Source: Collybiopsis luxurians FD-317 M1 (Eukaryota > Basidiomycota > Agaricomycetes > Agaricales > Omphalotaceae). Taken from it: a stretch of 59,004 nucleotides of DNA. This document shows positions 47,601 through 57,600 of this stretch, piece by piece. The first letter of the stretch is position 1. Each line of letters begins with the position of its first letter. The notes beneath the pieces are model-generated. The model had not been told where the DNA came from. It saw only the letters and a list, made by a program, of their open reading frames with translations, and searched no databases. Position numbers and translations under genes: made by a program. The DNA lies in contig KN834801.1 of NCBI GenBank assembly GCA_000827265.1, positions 263,684-322,687 of the forward strand. Reading direction: 5' to 3'.

Positions 47601-47925
47601 TTCAACAGGATGCATCATTCACATCTGGCAGGTTCCTTTGGAGAACACAATGCAAACATTCTTTTTTGTTCGCAGACATCAACCCCTTCCACTGAACCAA
47701 CAACAATGGAACCCTTACACCAAATTTCCTTGTAACTTGCTTTGTACTGAGCTTGTTTTACAGGCCCTTTCTCAAAGCTTCTATATTATTGAGCCTCAGC
47801 ACATTATTTGCCATCTTGCAGTCCACAAACTCTCAAAGCTAGGGTATCCAAACATCTACAAGCACATTAAGAAGGAGGTATTGGCAATTGTCTGGTCATT
47901 GGATAGAGGGCGGCGAGGACCTTAA
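44653..47925 (+). pseudogene. Tnp2/CACTA-family transposase relic (element B)
   Basis: The ATG at 44653 gives a Cys-containing N-terminus (MAKQVVCTCNLCCKSVFLDP), then a basic Pro-rich segment. The next exon reads AWLVLCKGVSQRTANIILCV. Landmarks follow in the family order: SFESWLESLFSRPRIEECL, VDWFNPLGNKAAG, CMNLPLEI region, GFGSHGCDYFCTYC, WDPVRCTILGPMHAGFEGYM, an acidic insert (46300-46560), GNLGESKHGKLKAHQLWVLF and MPNHHYSMHFSELMKFWGPM. A GTAAGG...CACAG intron leads to the C-terminal domain (DMELTMIQQYSRKSKLQALL) and stop 47923-47925. In-frame TGAs sit at 45280-45282, 45487-45489, 45526-45528 and 45888-45890. A phase slip occurs at the intron near 45611-45660. From about 46023 on it is open. 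It differs clearly from element A. Confidence 0.8.
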
Positions 47926-48353
47926 TGCTGCAACTTCATTATACCCAAACTTAGGACTATTATGACTCACTGAGATGATATATAGGTCTAGGTATGTTAA
48001 TCAGCTCCAAGGGGTCCAATGTCATGGAAGTATGAAAAGATTCGAGAAGTGAGGTTAAGCATCAGCTTGGTTCTAGCAACTTTTGAAACACCTGGATTGG
48101 TATGGCTGTTAAGCTGCTAATTTATCTACTCCATCTGAAGGCCTAGAAGGTCACTAAAAATGGAAATCTTCATCAGATCAAGGCCATGATCTGGTGCTAC
48201 CTTAGATCTCGGAGAAAAATTTCCTCTTAAAGACATTTATGGGCGTTAATCGCAAGATGTATCTGCCCGATGTTCACTTGACTTTCAAAGTGAGCTTCAA
48301 GGTGAACATCACGGTGACATGAAGTCATGTAAATTTTACATGAACTGGCCATT
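47926..48353. other. Spacer with a perfect palindrome
   Basis: No gene is visible. At 48325-48343 a perfect palindrome has nine-base arms, TCATGTAAA and TTTACATGA, around one T. It lies 10 bases before the point where exportin-1 sequence starts, so it may mark a junction. Confidence 0.45.
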
Positions 48354-49763
48354 GCCCCTGGTGTAAACCTGAAGAGGTATGTGTGTTGGTATTATTTAAG
48401 TTCTGTGACCCTGGTTGATGGGTTTTTCTTCCCTGTCCTTAGGTCCTCAGAGTTGAAAATGAGGAGGGCGAAGTCATCCGGGAACACCTCCAAGAGACCG
48501 ACACCATCGTCCTGTACAAAATGATGTGCGAGCTCATGCTCTATCTTACCCATCTCGACGTTGTGGATACTGAGAGGATATTGACGGAGAAGCTGGAGAG
48601 GCAGATGAACAAGAAGAACGGGAGTTCGGGGGATGAGTGGAGTTGGGGAAATTTGAATACACTTTTTTGGGCTGTAGGGAGTATTTCTGGGGCGATGGGT
48701 GAGTTTGGTCTTGATTCTTTTTGCTGCTTTTGCGTCCGTACGACCTGTAACGTTTGATACTGACTTTTTTCTTTTCACGAACAGACGAAGACACCGAAAA
48801 ATGGTTCTTAGTCCTCATCATCCGCGAACTGCTCTCGTTGGTTGAGCAAGAGAGGGGGAAGGATAACAAGGCAACTATCGCATCGAATATCATGTATATC
48901 TTTGGGCAGTACCCGAGGTTCTTGAAGGCTCACTGGAGGTTTTTGAAGATGGTGGTGAATAAGTTGTTTGAGTTTATGCATGAGGGGCATGAAGGTGAGT
49001 GATAACGGTTTTTTTTGGTTTCGACGACCTTGCTGGTATGAGACACAAGCTGCATGTACATGTGGCTGGGGCTTTTTTTATCTCTCCCCATCACCTCGCG
49101 TCTATGTGTATACGTATATCCGGAATCCTTATCTTGGTTCATTGTAGGTGTCCAAGATATGGCGTGTGACATGTACATGAAGATCACGAAAAAGTGTGCT
49201 AGGCAGTTTGTAGTGAGACAGTCGGAGGAGAAGGAGCCGTTTGTAGAAGAGATTTTGAGGAATATCGGGAGGATTACGGTTGATTTGTCGCCTCAACAGG
49301 TACGTTGAGTGCTGATACTATGGGAAACGTAGAGTGTTGCGCGCCTCGAGTCTCTCTTGATTTTTATTCAGTTTCTAATCTTGCGTGTGGGGTTTTTTCT
49401 TTCATGTGTGTTCATACAGGTACATACGTTCTACGAGGCGACGGGAGTTATCATCGCGGAGGCGGTGAATAGTGCTCAATAGGAAAAGCTGATAGCGGGG
49501 CTCATGGATATGCCGAATAGTGCGGTAAGTTCCTTCTTCGGTTCCACCCCGCTACCAAACCAAATCCACTCCACCTTTGTTATCAATTCCAATCTAATCG
49601 GACCTAATCGTGTCTTTTCTAATCGCATCTTTCTTTCCAATTCCAGTGGGATACCTTGATGATGCAAGCGTTGGTCAACCCAGCCCTGCTACACAATCCA
49701 GAAAGCGTCAAGCTCCTCTCGAATGTGCTAAAGACAAATGTGTCTGCGTGTATGTCGATCGGT
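48354..49763 (+). pseudogene. Exportin-1 (CRM1) internal fragment with introns
   Basis: Six exons are present: to 48376, 48443-48698, 48785-48994, 49148-49299, 49420-49524 and 49647 to about 49763. All junctions are GT-AG and keep phase. They read through CRM1 landmarks: [97 protein letters not shown] and LSPQQVHTFYEATGVIIAEA. This is the middle of a roughly 1,070-residue karyopherin that exports NES cargo with RanGTP. The N-terminal region and the C-terminal half, with the NES groove, are missing. TAG 49480-49482 replaces a Gln-type position (SAQ / EKLIAGLMDMPNSA). Retained introns mean DNA-level duplication, not retroposition. The essential working copy must lie elsewhere. Confidence 0.88.
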
Positions 49764-50117
49764 GTGGAGGCACACACTGAAGGCCTGGATCATACAGCAT
49801 TCCTTTCTTACATTTGCTCCTTTGAAAATACTCCTGAAATGCTTGCAAAGCTACAAATATTACCACTACCTAGTACAACTACTGTTGACCAGTTTGAAAC
49901 CCTTTTGCAGGAGCACTGGATAAACAGGGTTACATCAGTGATTTATGCTTGTATACCTAATAACAAGACTTTGTTTCCACTTTGGGTGGTTTTGTACTGG
50001 TCTGCACTTCATACACATTACCTCCAGGTCTGTCAACTGTGGATGCAGAATCTTACCTGGATGAATGAACTTCATTACCATCAGCCTAATGGAAGCTTGT
50101 GTGTGGAAGCAGAATAA
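49764..50117 (+). other. Open frame fused to exportin fragment, transposon-like
   Basis: The last exportin exon runs in frame, without a stop, into VEAHTEGLDHTAFLSYICSF, FETLLQEHWINRVTSVIYAC and NKTLFPLWVVLYWSALHTHY, ending at TAA about 50115-50117. The style resembles the N-terminal part of transposon-associated ORFs in basidiomycetes, but I cannot name the family. The chimeric ORF is 153 codons from the last Met. Confidence 0.4.
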
Positions 50118-50486
50118 ACCTTTCAACTTCTCAAACCAATTCTCCATGCTGCATTGAAAGCCAGATTTGCTGATCAGCTTCCATCCACAGTCTCTGGTGC
50201 ATTGAGGGGATAAGTTGGTTTGGTAGCACAGCTATTGACAACATTTGTGAATGTTATACTCATGTCTGCCTTATTATAGCTTTTTGCTCTTTTGAGGTGT
50301 ATATTTATGCCTGAATAACACTCTTCAACTCTGTCTCCAAGTAACTATATGCCTCTGATCAACGCATTTTTTTCTGCTACCTGTCTACAATGTGTTACCT
50401 CTCTAACTTAGCACAAAGTTAGCATGGTCGATGTTGCATTACATCCCAGGATTGGGTACCAAGTGAAGGAACCAAATAGAGGACGA

Positions 50487-50494
50487 TATAAAAG
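50487..50494 (+). promoter_or_regulatory. TATA box upstream of protease relic
   Basis: TATAAAAG lies 97 bases before the ATG of the aspartic-protease relic. A short repeated leader (TCGAATCAGTCGAATCATCA) follows. Confidence 0.5.
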
Positions 50495-50590
50495 CTCAGT
50501 CGAATCAGTCGAATCATCATCAGCATTTTGCTTGGTTTATTCCTTTAGGTGAACTCTTTCCTAGTCAACTTCAAGTCACCTCTCATTGCG

Positions 50591-51786
50591 ATGTTCTCTA
50601 AAGCTTTTCTCATTGCTTCTGTCACATTCGGCTTGCTCGTAGCAACCTCACCCCTGCAGCAAGATCAACAACAGCGCCGTGGAGTCATTGTTTTGCCCAA
50701 GCGCTCATCGCTCACCACACCCAATGGCTCGTTTGACTACGACAAGCCGTTGCTCTAAATGTTGCAACCAAGAACAAATATCGTCAAAACTTGATCAATT
50801 TGCTCAACAATACCGGGAGCTTACCCACTGTCAGTTTTCTTTTGTAAATCCCGGTAAGTACTATACTTAACTTGTTCACCTGAATAGGGTTCTGTGATCA
50901 AGCCCGCCACCGTACTTCCGTCGAACATCCAAGCTCTTTCAACAAACAGCACTAGCAGATGAGAATGAAAGGAGTGGGGAGATAGAAGCAAAAAGAATGT
51001 AGTAATCCCTTTCCTTACGCTTGCTTCCTTCGTTAGATCCAACTTCAACTGGCACGCCTGCACAGCAGTTCTTTATTGACTTTGACAGTACATTTCTATG
51101 TTCGTTTATGGCTTATTTCACTCACCTGTCATTCAGCAGGTTCCTCCGATCTTTGGGGTCCCGTCCAAAAACAAATACTTTGACTCTGACTCCTCGACCT
51201 TCTCTGAACAACCCGGCTTTTTTCCACCCCAGTATGCAGACAAATCCTTTGTGTCCGATCCAATTTACACAGACACTGTAACCGTAGCTGGTATCACTTG
51301 GAAACACACCGTAAGGTGTGAACACTCACTAAGAGACAACTTGCTAAGAAAACGTCGTGTTCGAGAAGCGAGATATGTCGTACGATACAGGATAGTGAAA
51401 GAAAAGGAAGAAGGAGCGAGCAAGCTCCAGACGTAAATATATGCATAACGTGAATGTCACGTGTAGGCCGTATGTAATGCGTAAACGGAACGTTTACATC
51501 ACTGCATCTAACCAAATGTTCTCCCCCGTCACAACCCTCTAACTTTGAAGACGACCCCAGCGATGGCATCTTAGGCCTCGCTGTGCTAGCCATCTCAAAC
51601 CTTCATGCAGACCCCTTCTTCATCACAGCTAACAAGCAGGGTGCTGTTGAGTCTAATGATTGTGCATTTTACCTTAGGGTTTTCCGAAAACCAACACGAA
51701 GCTGGAACTGCGAAAATGAATTGCACGGCAGCGAGGGAACACGGGAATCATTCATGAAAGGCAAAATCAACAATACACCTACATAA
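50591..51786 (+). pseudogene. Pepsin-like (A1) secreted aspartic protease relic
   Basis: The ATG at 50591 gives a signal peptide (MFSKAFLIASVTFGLLVATS) and a propeptide (RRGVIVLPKRSSLTTPNGSF). A one-base loss at about 50747 shifts the frame to ALNVATKNKYRQNLINLLNN. Later exons read TSTGTPAQQFFIDFD, then an intron and SSDLWGP. This is the first active-site motif (normally DTGSSDLW), here lacking its Thr-Gly. Next come FDSDSSTFSEQPGFF, YTDTVTVAGITW and, near 51540-51660, SNFEDDPSDGILGLA and PFFITANKQGAVESN. The second catalytic Asp region is not seen. Frame changes and a lost DTG mark it as dead. Intact relatives are secreted endopeptidases. It lies in the CpG-rich island and decays by indels rather than by CGA-to-TGA stops. 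Confidence 0.75.
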
Positions 51787-52075
51787 GGCAGCAATTTCGT
51801 ACAATTACATCGAATCGAAATAATATATTTACCCTCGATCCCTACTCAGCGGACCCCCGAGCTAGCTGACACTAATTGTGCCGTCGATGAAGTACAAGAT
51901 ACCATACGATGGCTGATAGACCAAGAATAGAGTGAGTGGAAAGGAGGAAGATGTGTGCTCACAAGTCGGCTAGCTGGTTAAAGGCTCAAGGTCAAAGGGG
52001 GGTATGAAAACGTACCGTTTTGAATTCAACATCTGAATCCTATTCTCCCTACCTTTTATCTTAAGCCCATTCTTC
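51787..52075. other. Short spacer, no gene seen
   Basis: This is CpG-rich host-like sequence without a supported exon. Its right half belongs to the duplicated segment. Confidence 0.4.
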
Positions 52076-52500
52076 TCAAATGCGAAAGAGACTATTTACC
52101 CTGGAGAAGCGTATCGTACGTCGTTCTCTTATGCGAATTGGAGTTGGAAGGAAAGTTGCGTGGGGAAGTCTGGTAGAGATGGAGGTTGAGGGGAACTGCG
52201 TGTTAATTGCATGTACAATGATGAAGCGTAAATGCGGGGTAGGGAGAAAACATACAGGTACAATATGAGCCTCGACCCATATCTGTACGTCCTCCTTTGA
52301 CCGGCGATCATACTCTTCTTCCGATACTTCAATATTTTGACCATTGTTCGATGGAAGGGTTTGCTGTCTAGAGTGCGACGAGGCATTCACAGAACTATCA
52401 GACCTAGGCTTGGTAAGTTGTAAGTAGTACGCACGGCTTGCTGGCGCCATAACAGCCTTATTCGTAGAGACCAAGAGTGTCAACCCTCCTTCCCCTGTGA
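51880..52500. repeat. Diverged segmental duplication, copy 1 (partner 53310-53880)
   Basis: The stretch aligns with 53310-53880 in the same orientation. Shared words include GGGGAAGTCTGGTAGAGATG, CGTAAATGCGGGGTAGG and GGCCTCGACCCAT-type segments, with indels between. The duplicated block covers the 3' part of the two minus-strand relics below. Confidence 0.75.
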
Positions 52501-52720
52501 CATGCTCCAAATTTCGACAGCCTGTTCCGCAGGTGGTGTACTGAACAGCTCGGAAAGAGCCAGTTCCTAAGCATGACTTCTGACGTTCTCCAAAGACTCG
52601 AAGAGAAGGCAGATGAGGCAATAAAGGGCTCACGTTCACAAGAGGTGGGGGGTTTAAGTTGGTACCCCAGTCGAACGCCCGTCGTTGCGGCAAAATCTCA
52701 AAAGTCAGTCGTTGAATCAT
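52076..52720 (-). pseudogene. Duplicated unknown gene fragment, copy 1
   Basis: An open minus-strand frame contains VTGEGGLTLLVSTNKAVMAP and NIEVSEEEYDRRSKEDVQIW, followed by VEAHIVPV. The same order occurs in the paralogous fragment at 53640-54072 (KGKGGLTLFPANKAL; DIEVPEEECDCQSKENVQRW). The N-terminal part of this ORF differs from the paralog and may be frame-shifted. I do not recognise the protein. Confidence 0.4.
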
Positions 52721-53639
52721 TGAATGGAGGAGACAAGATATTGACCGTGTCGTTTATGCCATAAGAGCTGGAGCTTTGAGAAAAAAATAATAAAGCGCGA
52801 CGGGGAGAAAGAGAGGCGAGCGACTGGCACTGCGAGAATTCATCGAGTGTACCAACATGCCATACACCATAAACCATACCATCTCCTACCCTCTTTTACG
52901 CTTCTGGCGATTATAACTTGTTTCCACACAATGCGCCAAGCGTAAACGGCCTATGAGTCTAGGTTCCGTGTCCTGGTGCCCTGTTTCGGTCTGTTAAGCA
53001 TGTGTGCTTTACATCCCGGGAGCTCCGAGTCTGACGTTCTCCGAAGTGAGGGTAAATGGCAAGCCCAGAGGTGACTCTGGTGATAGGTCTACAGACATGC
53101 AAGTTTGGGAGGAACAGTCAAGAATCAAAACCAAACCCAATCATAGCTGCTGAACGAGATTTTTCTGATAACAAGCAGAGCTAAAACGGCGCCCGAGTAC
53201 CATTCATAGAGGCAAATCAACGATATAGATACATACAGCAGCATTAAATCGTTTCTCAAATATATACTCTCAATCGAAGCAATCCCCGCTCGACGGACAA
53301 CTGGCTTAGTCGGTGTTGAGTGAGTCGTCGATGAGATAAGATATACCATTCAATGCCTGGAAGAGTAACGTAGGGAGGGGAAGATTCGTATTCAGGAAAT
53401 GAGCTGGCAAGGTAAAAGGGGGGATGAAAACGTACCATCTGCAATTTGAATGTCCGAATCCTACTCTCCCTATCTCTTACTTCAATCTCGTTCTTATATA
53501 CAAAAGGAAGGGTATCGTACGTCCTCGTTTTCTGCCGGGCGGAGTCGGAAGGAAAGTCGAGTGGGGAAGTCTGGTAGAGATGGGGAGTAACTGCGTATTA
53601 GATAACAAATACTCCGATAGGGCGTAAATGCGGGGTAGG

Positions 53640-54072
53640 ACAAGAACATACAGGTATTATATGGGCCTCGACCCATCTTTGTACGTTCTCCTTTGATTGG
53701 CAATCGCACTCTTCCTCAGGGACTTCGATATCTTGACTGTCGTCAGATGGAGGACTTTGATGTCTAGAATGCTACAAGGCATTCGAGAACAGTCAGTCCT
53801 AGGTAAATCAAGAATACACATACGGTTTCCACGTCAACATCATGAGAGCCTTATTCGCAGGGAACAGCGTCAACCCTCCTTTCCCCTTGACATCATCATC
53901 ATCCAAAAATTCAGTCTGTTCCACAGGAGATGTACCGAACAGCTTAGAAAGAGCCAGCTTCCTACTAGCGTGTGAGGAGAAGATGGATGCTAAGGATTCG
54001 ATAGTGAGGAGGTCGGCGAGTGTGGGTAGGCCATTCGCGTTTAATGCATGGATTATGGCGATTTCGAAGGAT
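53640..54072 (-). pseudogene. Duplicated unknown gene fragment, copy 2
   Basis: On the minus strand the frame from 54072 reads FEIAIIHALNANGLPTLADL, LTIESLASIFSSHASRKLAL and SKLFGTSPVEQTEFLDDDDV. GGLTLFPANKAL follows and then a TGA. A second exon holds SRHQSPPSDDSQDIEVPEEE and ENVQRWVEAHI. It is the better preserved N-terminal half of the family shared with copy 1. The helical repeat-like style and an acidic linker are all I can describe; function is unknown. Confidence 0.4.
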
Positions 54073-54075
54073 TAG

Positions 54076-54785
54076 GCAGAAACAGAGAGGAGGGGTGACG
54101 ATACAAGAATTAATGAATAGCCTAAGAGGATGAACCGTATGGTGTTTGAAAGGTTAAAGGGCCTCGTGTTGTTGGCGTTGTTGGCGTAGGAATGAAAAGA
54201 AGGCTGGTCCGTGCTCTGCTATTTGCTCCAAATCAACAATACACAGCCACACTCCGGGACCTCGTTCTCCCGAATGTTAGCTGACTGCTCTGCTACAACA
54301 GTGCTTCGTCAATTCCGTGGCACTCGTCGTTCCAAAGTTCCAATCGCGTTAGCAAGTATTTACCCGGACTAAGTATTGTGATCGCTGAGTGACCGATTTG
54401 CTTGGTCCGTTATCGAGCGGTATCAGAATTCATTCTCTCGCCCAGGGGTGCTGTGACGAAGTCACACGTAGAGTTCACTCGGAATGACAGGGATAGCGCT
54501 GGATTCAAAGTAAAACTAGCTCTATCTACGTACACTGGGGTTTATATACGTTCGGGGTTGGACGGACCGGTCGGAATTGATCCGTCGCGCTACATACGCC
54601 CTCCTGGTCGACGAAGAAGACCACACAAGGTGGAGTATAGGTTAGAATAAGCAAAACCGCGAAATACGAATGTAGAAGGCATATGTATGGGCTTATATAA
54701 ATGTTTCGAGATATAACAAAAGTAATAGATGGAGAGAATGTGATAAAGGATCGTGTGAGAAGAAAATGAAGTGTACTGAACACCG
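54076..54785. other. Host-like spacer, no supported gene
   Basis: The interval is CpG-rich. Plus-strand and minus-strand ORFs of about 80 codons occur without motif. No RNA gene was recognised. Confidence 0.35.
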
Positions 54786-55667
54786 TCAGCGGCGGGAAGA
54801 AGAACCATTCTTTTTACCTCCGGAAAAGTGAAGGCTACTATTGTTCTTGCGGTTAGCAGCCGCGTTAGCCACCTTCTTCTCAAACTTCCTGTCCTCTGCC
54901 TTTCGACGTCCACGAGTAGTGATTTCACTATAAAGAAGAGCTGTCTCTCGGAGACGTTCAAGTTCAGTCTCCTTAACTTCCACGTAACCGGGGCGAATAC
55001 ATTTCCCAGGAGCGAAGCATTCGTAAGCCTCAATACCGAATAAGGACATGGAAGGGGATTTTTTGTCAAGGTGAAGGATAGGGTGAGGGGTGTCGCCGTG
55101 AAACTGGGGATCAAAGAGGGCAAGCTTCTCATCGAGATCCTCCTGATTAAAAGCTTCGGCAAAGTATAGATAGCCAGCGGGCATCCAATCTATTTCCGTC
55201 TGACATTCCCTGAGAGCCTTGTCATAGTCGAGACAGAGACGAATATGTTGAGAGGAGAACATGACGAAGTCGTCAATGTAACCATCATGAACTTTGTCAG
55301 TCGTGGAAAATCGGCTGTAAGATTTCCTTTTCAAGTACTGGAACTCGTACATGGTAGGAGAGTGAGGTGAGGCTGTCAATGACGAGCAAGAGGGAATATT
55401 TCCACTACAGAAAGGAATTGAAGTGGGGTTATTTTTATATGCAGAGTTCGGGTACGAATTCTCATCATCAAACCAAATAGATGCGATACCGAGCTCAATC
55501 TGAACATTCTCTGGGGCCGAGTCATTACCATGAGGGATTTGATCTATACCAGCAACTCCCAAGAGTTCGAGATAGTCGGATAGTGACAGGGATGTTTGCT
55601 CAGTCTGGGACTTCCTGCAACAATTATGTTCAAACTTGGTGGAGAAATTGAATAGAGGGTATATCAT
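54786..55667 (-). CDS. Hypothetical protein, open 293 codons, possibly 5'-truncated
   Basis: The frame is open from 55667 to the TGA at 54786. The Ser/Asn-rich first third is followed by a charged, aromatic region (MYEFQYLKRKSYSRFSTTDK, HDGYIDDFVMFSSQHIRLCL, EIDWMPAGYLYFAEAFNQED). A basic C-terminus (RGRRKAEDRKFEKKVANAAA, GGKKNGSSSRR) suggests nucleic-acid or nuclear association. I know no family match. On the coding strand a good acceptor, TTGTTGCAG, precedes GAAGTCCCAGACTGAGC at about 55615. The natural exon may therefore begin there, with the true start lost to the CpG-poor sequence beyond 55670. It has no internal stop and CpG-rich codon use unlike the transposon genes. Confidence 0.6.
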   Translation of the reverse strand: MIYPLFNFSTKFEHNCCRKSQTEQTSLSLSDYLELLGVAGIDQIPHGNDSAPENVQIELGIASIWFDDENSYPNSAYKNNPTSIPFCSGNIPSCSSLTASPHSPTMYEFQYLKRKSYSRFSTTDKVHDGYIDDFVMFSSQHIRLCLDYDKALRECQTEIDWMPAGYLYFAEAFNQEDLDEKLALFDPQFHGDTPHPILHLDKKSPSMSLFGIEAYECFAPGKCIRPGYVEVKETELERLRETALLYSEITTRGRRKAEDRKFEKKVANAAANRKNNSSLHFSGGKKNGSSSRR

Positions 55668-57289
55668 AGTCTTTCAACAAGGAGCCATATGTGAATAACC
55701 AAACCTTATTGGAATAATGGTTTCCTCAGATTGGCTCTCAAGTTTGGTTTGAATTTATTCCAATGACTAAAAGTTAACTTAACAGTACTATTCCAGCACT
55801 AACTTTCTTGGGGATTCTGGATCTTCTTATGGAAGGACCACTGAATGCTTCAGAGATCAGGGTCATGGAAATCATTTGGGACAGGCCTGAGGGTCTTAAG
55901 TTCTCATGCCTCAGGAATGACATTGAGCGCCAATTCACAGACAGTTGTGACTCTGGGAGTGCAAGGGAAGACCCAAGGCAGCTTGAAAAAGTTTACATTT
56001 AGGACAGTTTTCCTTACCCCTACAGTTGTTGACTCGGCTTTGGGTCAAAAAAGCCAACCCTGGTGAAACTATTAGGACAAAAACAAAAGAAATGTGGTCA
56101 AATACCCTTCTTTAGGGTAAATCTGTTTCTTTTATATTTGAGATGAATGAGGTTGAGATACTGGATGGGGAGAGTAGGATTTGGATTTTGAGTTCAAAGA
56201 CAGTATGTTTGCACACTCCATTTGGCTAGCTAGCTAGCTGACTCCAATCTTTCTCTCCCTAATCCCTACTTCCTGTACTCTTTCAGGCATCCAATGGTAT
56301 ACTGTACCTCATCAATGGCAAAATCAGTGTAGACTAAGTCAGGTGTCCACTGAGTAGAGGTTGAGTAAACATCTTTTTTGGATTTAATGTAATCATACAA
56401 AATTGTTACCCTATGTATGTGTATTTTTAGATTTTTCCCTTCATAAATGCAACACTATCTGTGCTCCCTCACCACTGTCCAAAGTTTTTTGCAGTTCCAG
56501 CTCTATCCCCATTATCAGAAGAATTGTTCAGTGTCTTGTTTGGTTTTGGTTGTTTGTTGCAAATTCCCTGCAGCATAATTCAGGAACCTATCCCCAGTGT
56601 CTCTTCTGGGATTCTCATGTCTTGATCTCACTTTAATGGGGAATGTCAGAATTGGAGTCCTGGTGGTGTAGAGCCAACACACTGCCAAAGCCAAATATGG
56701 CACAAGGATATGAAGCATGATCTCTAGTTTACACTTTACTCACTCCGATGAAAAGAATTGGAAGTACCATAGAACAGAGCAAGAGATGTACATTCTTTGG
56801 CTTTGCAATGTATTGCCTGTTCCTACACTTGATGGGATCTTCATTCTTACAATTAAAATTTGGACAGTTGTGACTACTATACTGAATGATATACCATACC
56901 TGTCTGATGAAAGCAGCCTGCTGAATGGGGAATTCCTCTGAAAAGATATCATAGGTACTTGTAATGTTCCTATATCTTTAGTGCCAGTTGCTCCCCTCTC
57001 TCAGTTTCTCTCTCCTCTTTGTATGTAATTTTAACTGCTATAGCTCCTATCATTCAAATAAAACAGCTAGCATCTTTGGTCCCTTATTCAACTTGAATGA
57101 AGGACTTTGGGGGTTTTCAGCTGATGTTCAACTAAGTTGTCAACTTTGTGACAAGACATACCTCCTCTCCCTACTTCTTGTATATAAAAGCACTTTGTCC
57201 AGCATTGCCTCACCCACCTTCCCTTCTCTTTCTGCAGACAAGTGGACATGTAGAACCATTCAATCTGCCTATACTCATGCATGAAGTAG
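55668..57289. other. Non-coding, CpG-poor stretch
   Basis: No exon is supported. Short plus-strand frames (for example 55808-56002) have no motif. A small GCTA tandem sits at about 56225. The composition suggests old transposon sequence. Confidence 0.35.
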
Positions 57290-57600
57290 GGATCTGCACT
57301 GTAACTCTATAGTACAGTTCTACAGTTAAGGCTGTACAGGTAGCCGTAACTGTACCATAAAGGGTGGTGGCAGTTATTTTTTATGGCCATATTTATACTG
57401 CAGCTATATGGGCGTCCTGTACTGCAGAAATTGTGCCATTGTTGTTGTACCAGTATAATCCAAAATGCTCAAATTGATAATTTGTTCATCATTTAAGTTG
57501 AGTCATGACCCAGTGGCCATATGGGATTGACTATTTTGGCAAGGCATATATAGGTGTACAGGCGCCTGTAGCTGTACCATATACTGTCCCGTATTAGGCA
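57290..57600. repeat. Cluster of CTGTAC/GTACAG words, transposon-end-like
   Basis: Within about 300 bases, words such as CTGTAC, GTACAG and CTGTAACT recur in both orientations, clustered at the two ends (57296-57358 and 57551-57590). The start, TAGGGATCTGCACTGTAACT, has the look of a hAT-type terminus with subterminal repeats. The other end lacks a clean inverted copy, so it may be a decayed non-autonomous element. Confidence 0.4.

Noticed and set aside
6585..49482. TGA read as a sense codon (code reassignment or editing)
   Set aside because: Several uninterrupted genes here end normally at TGA, TAG and TAG also interrupt frames, and frameshifts accompany the TGAs. Pseudogene decay explains all of it.
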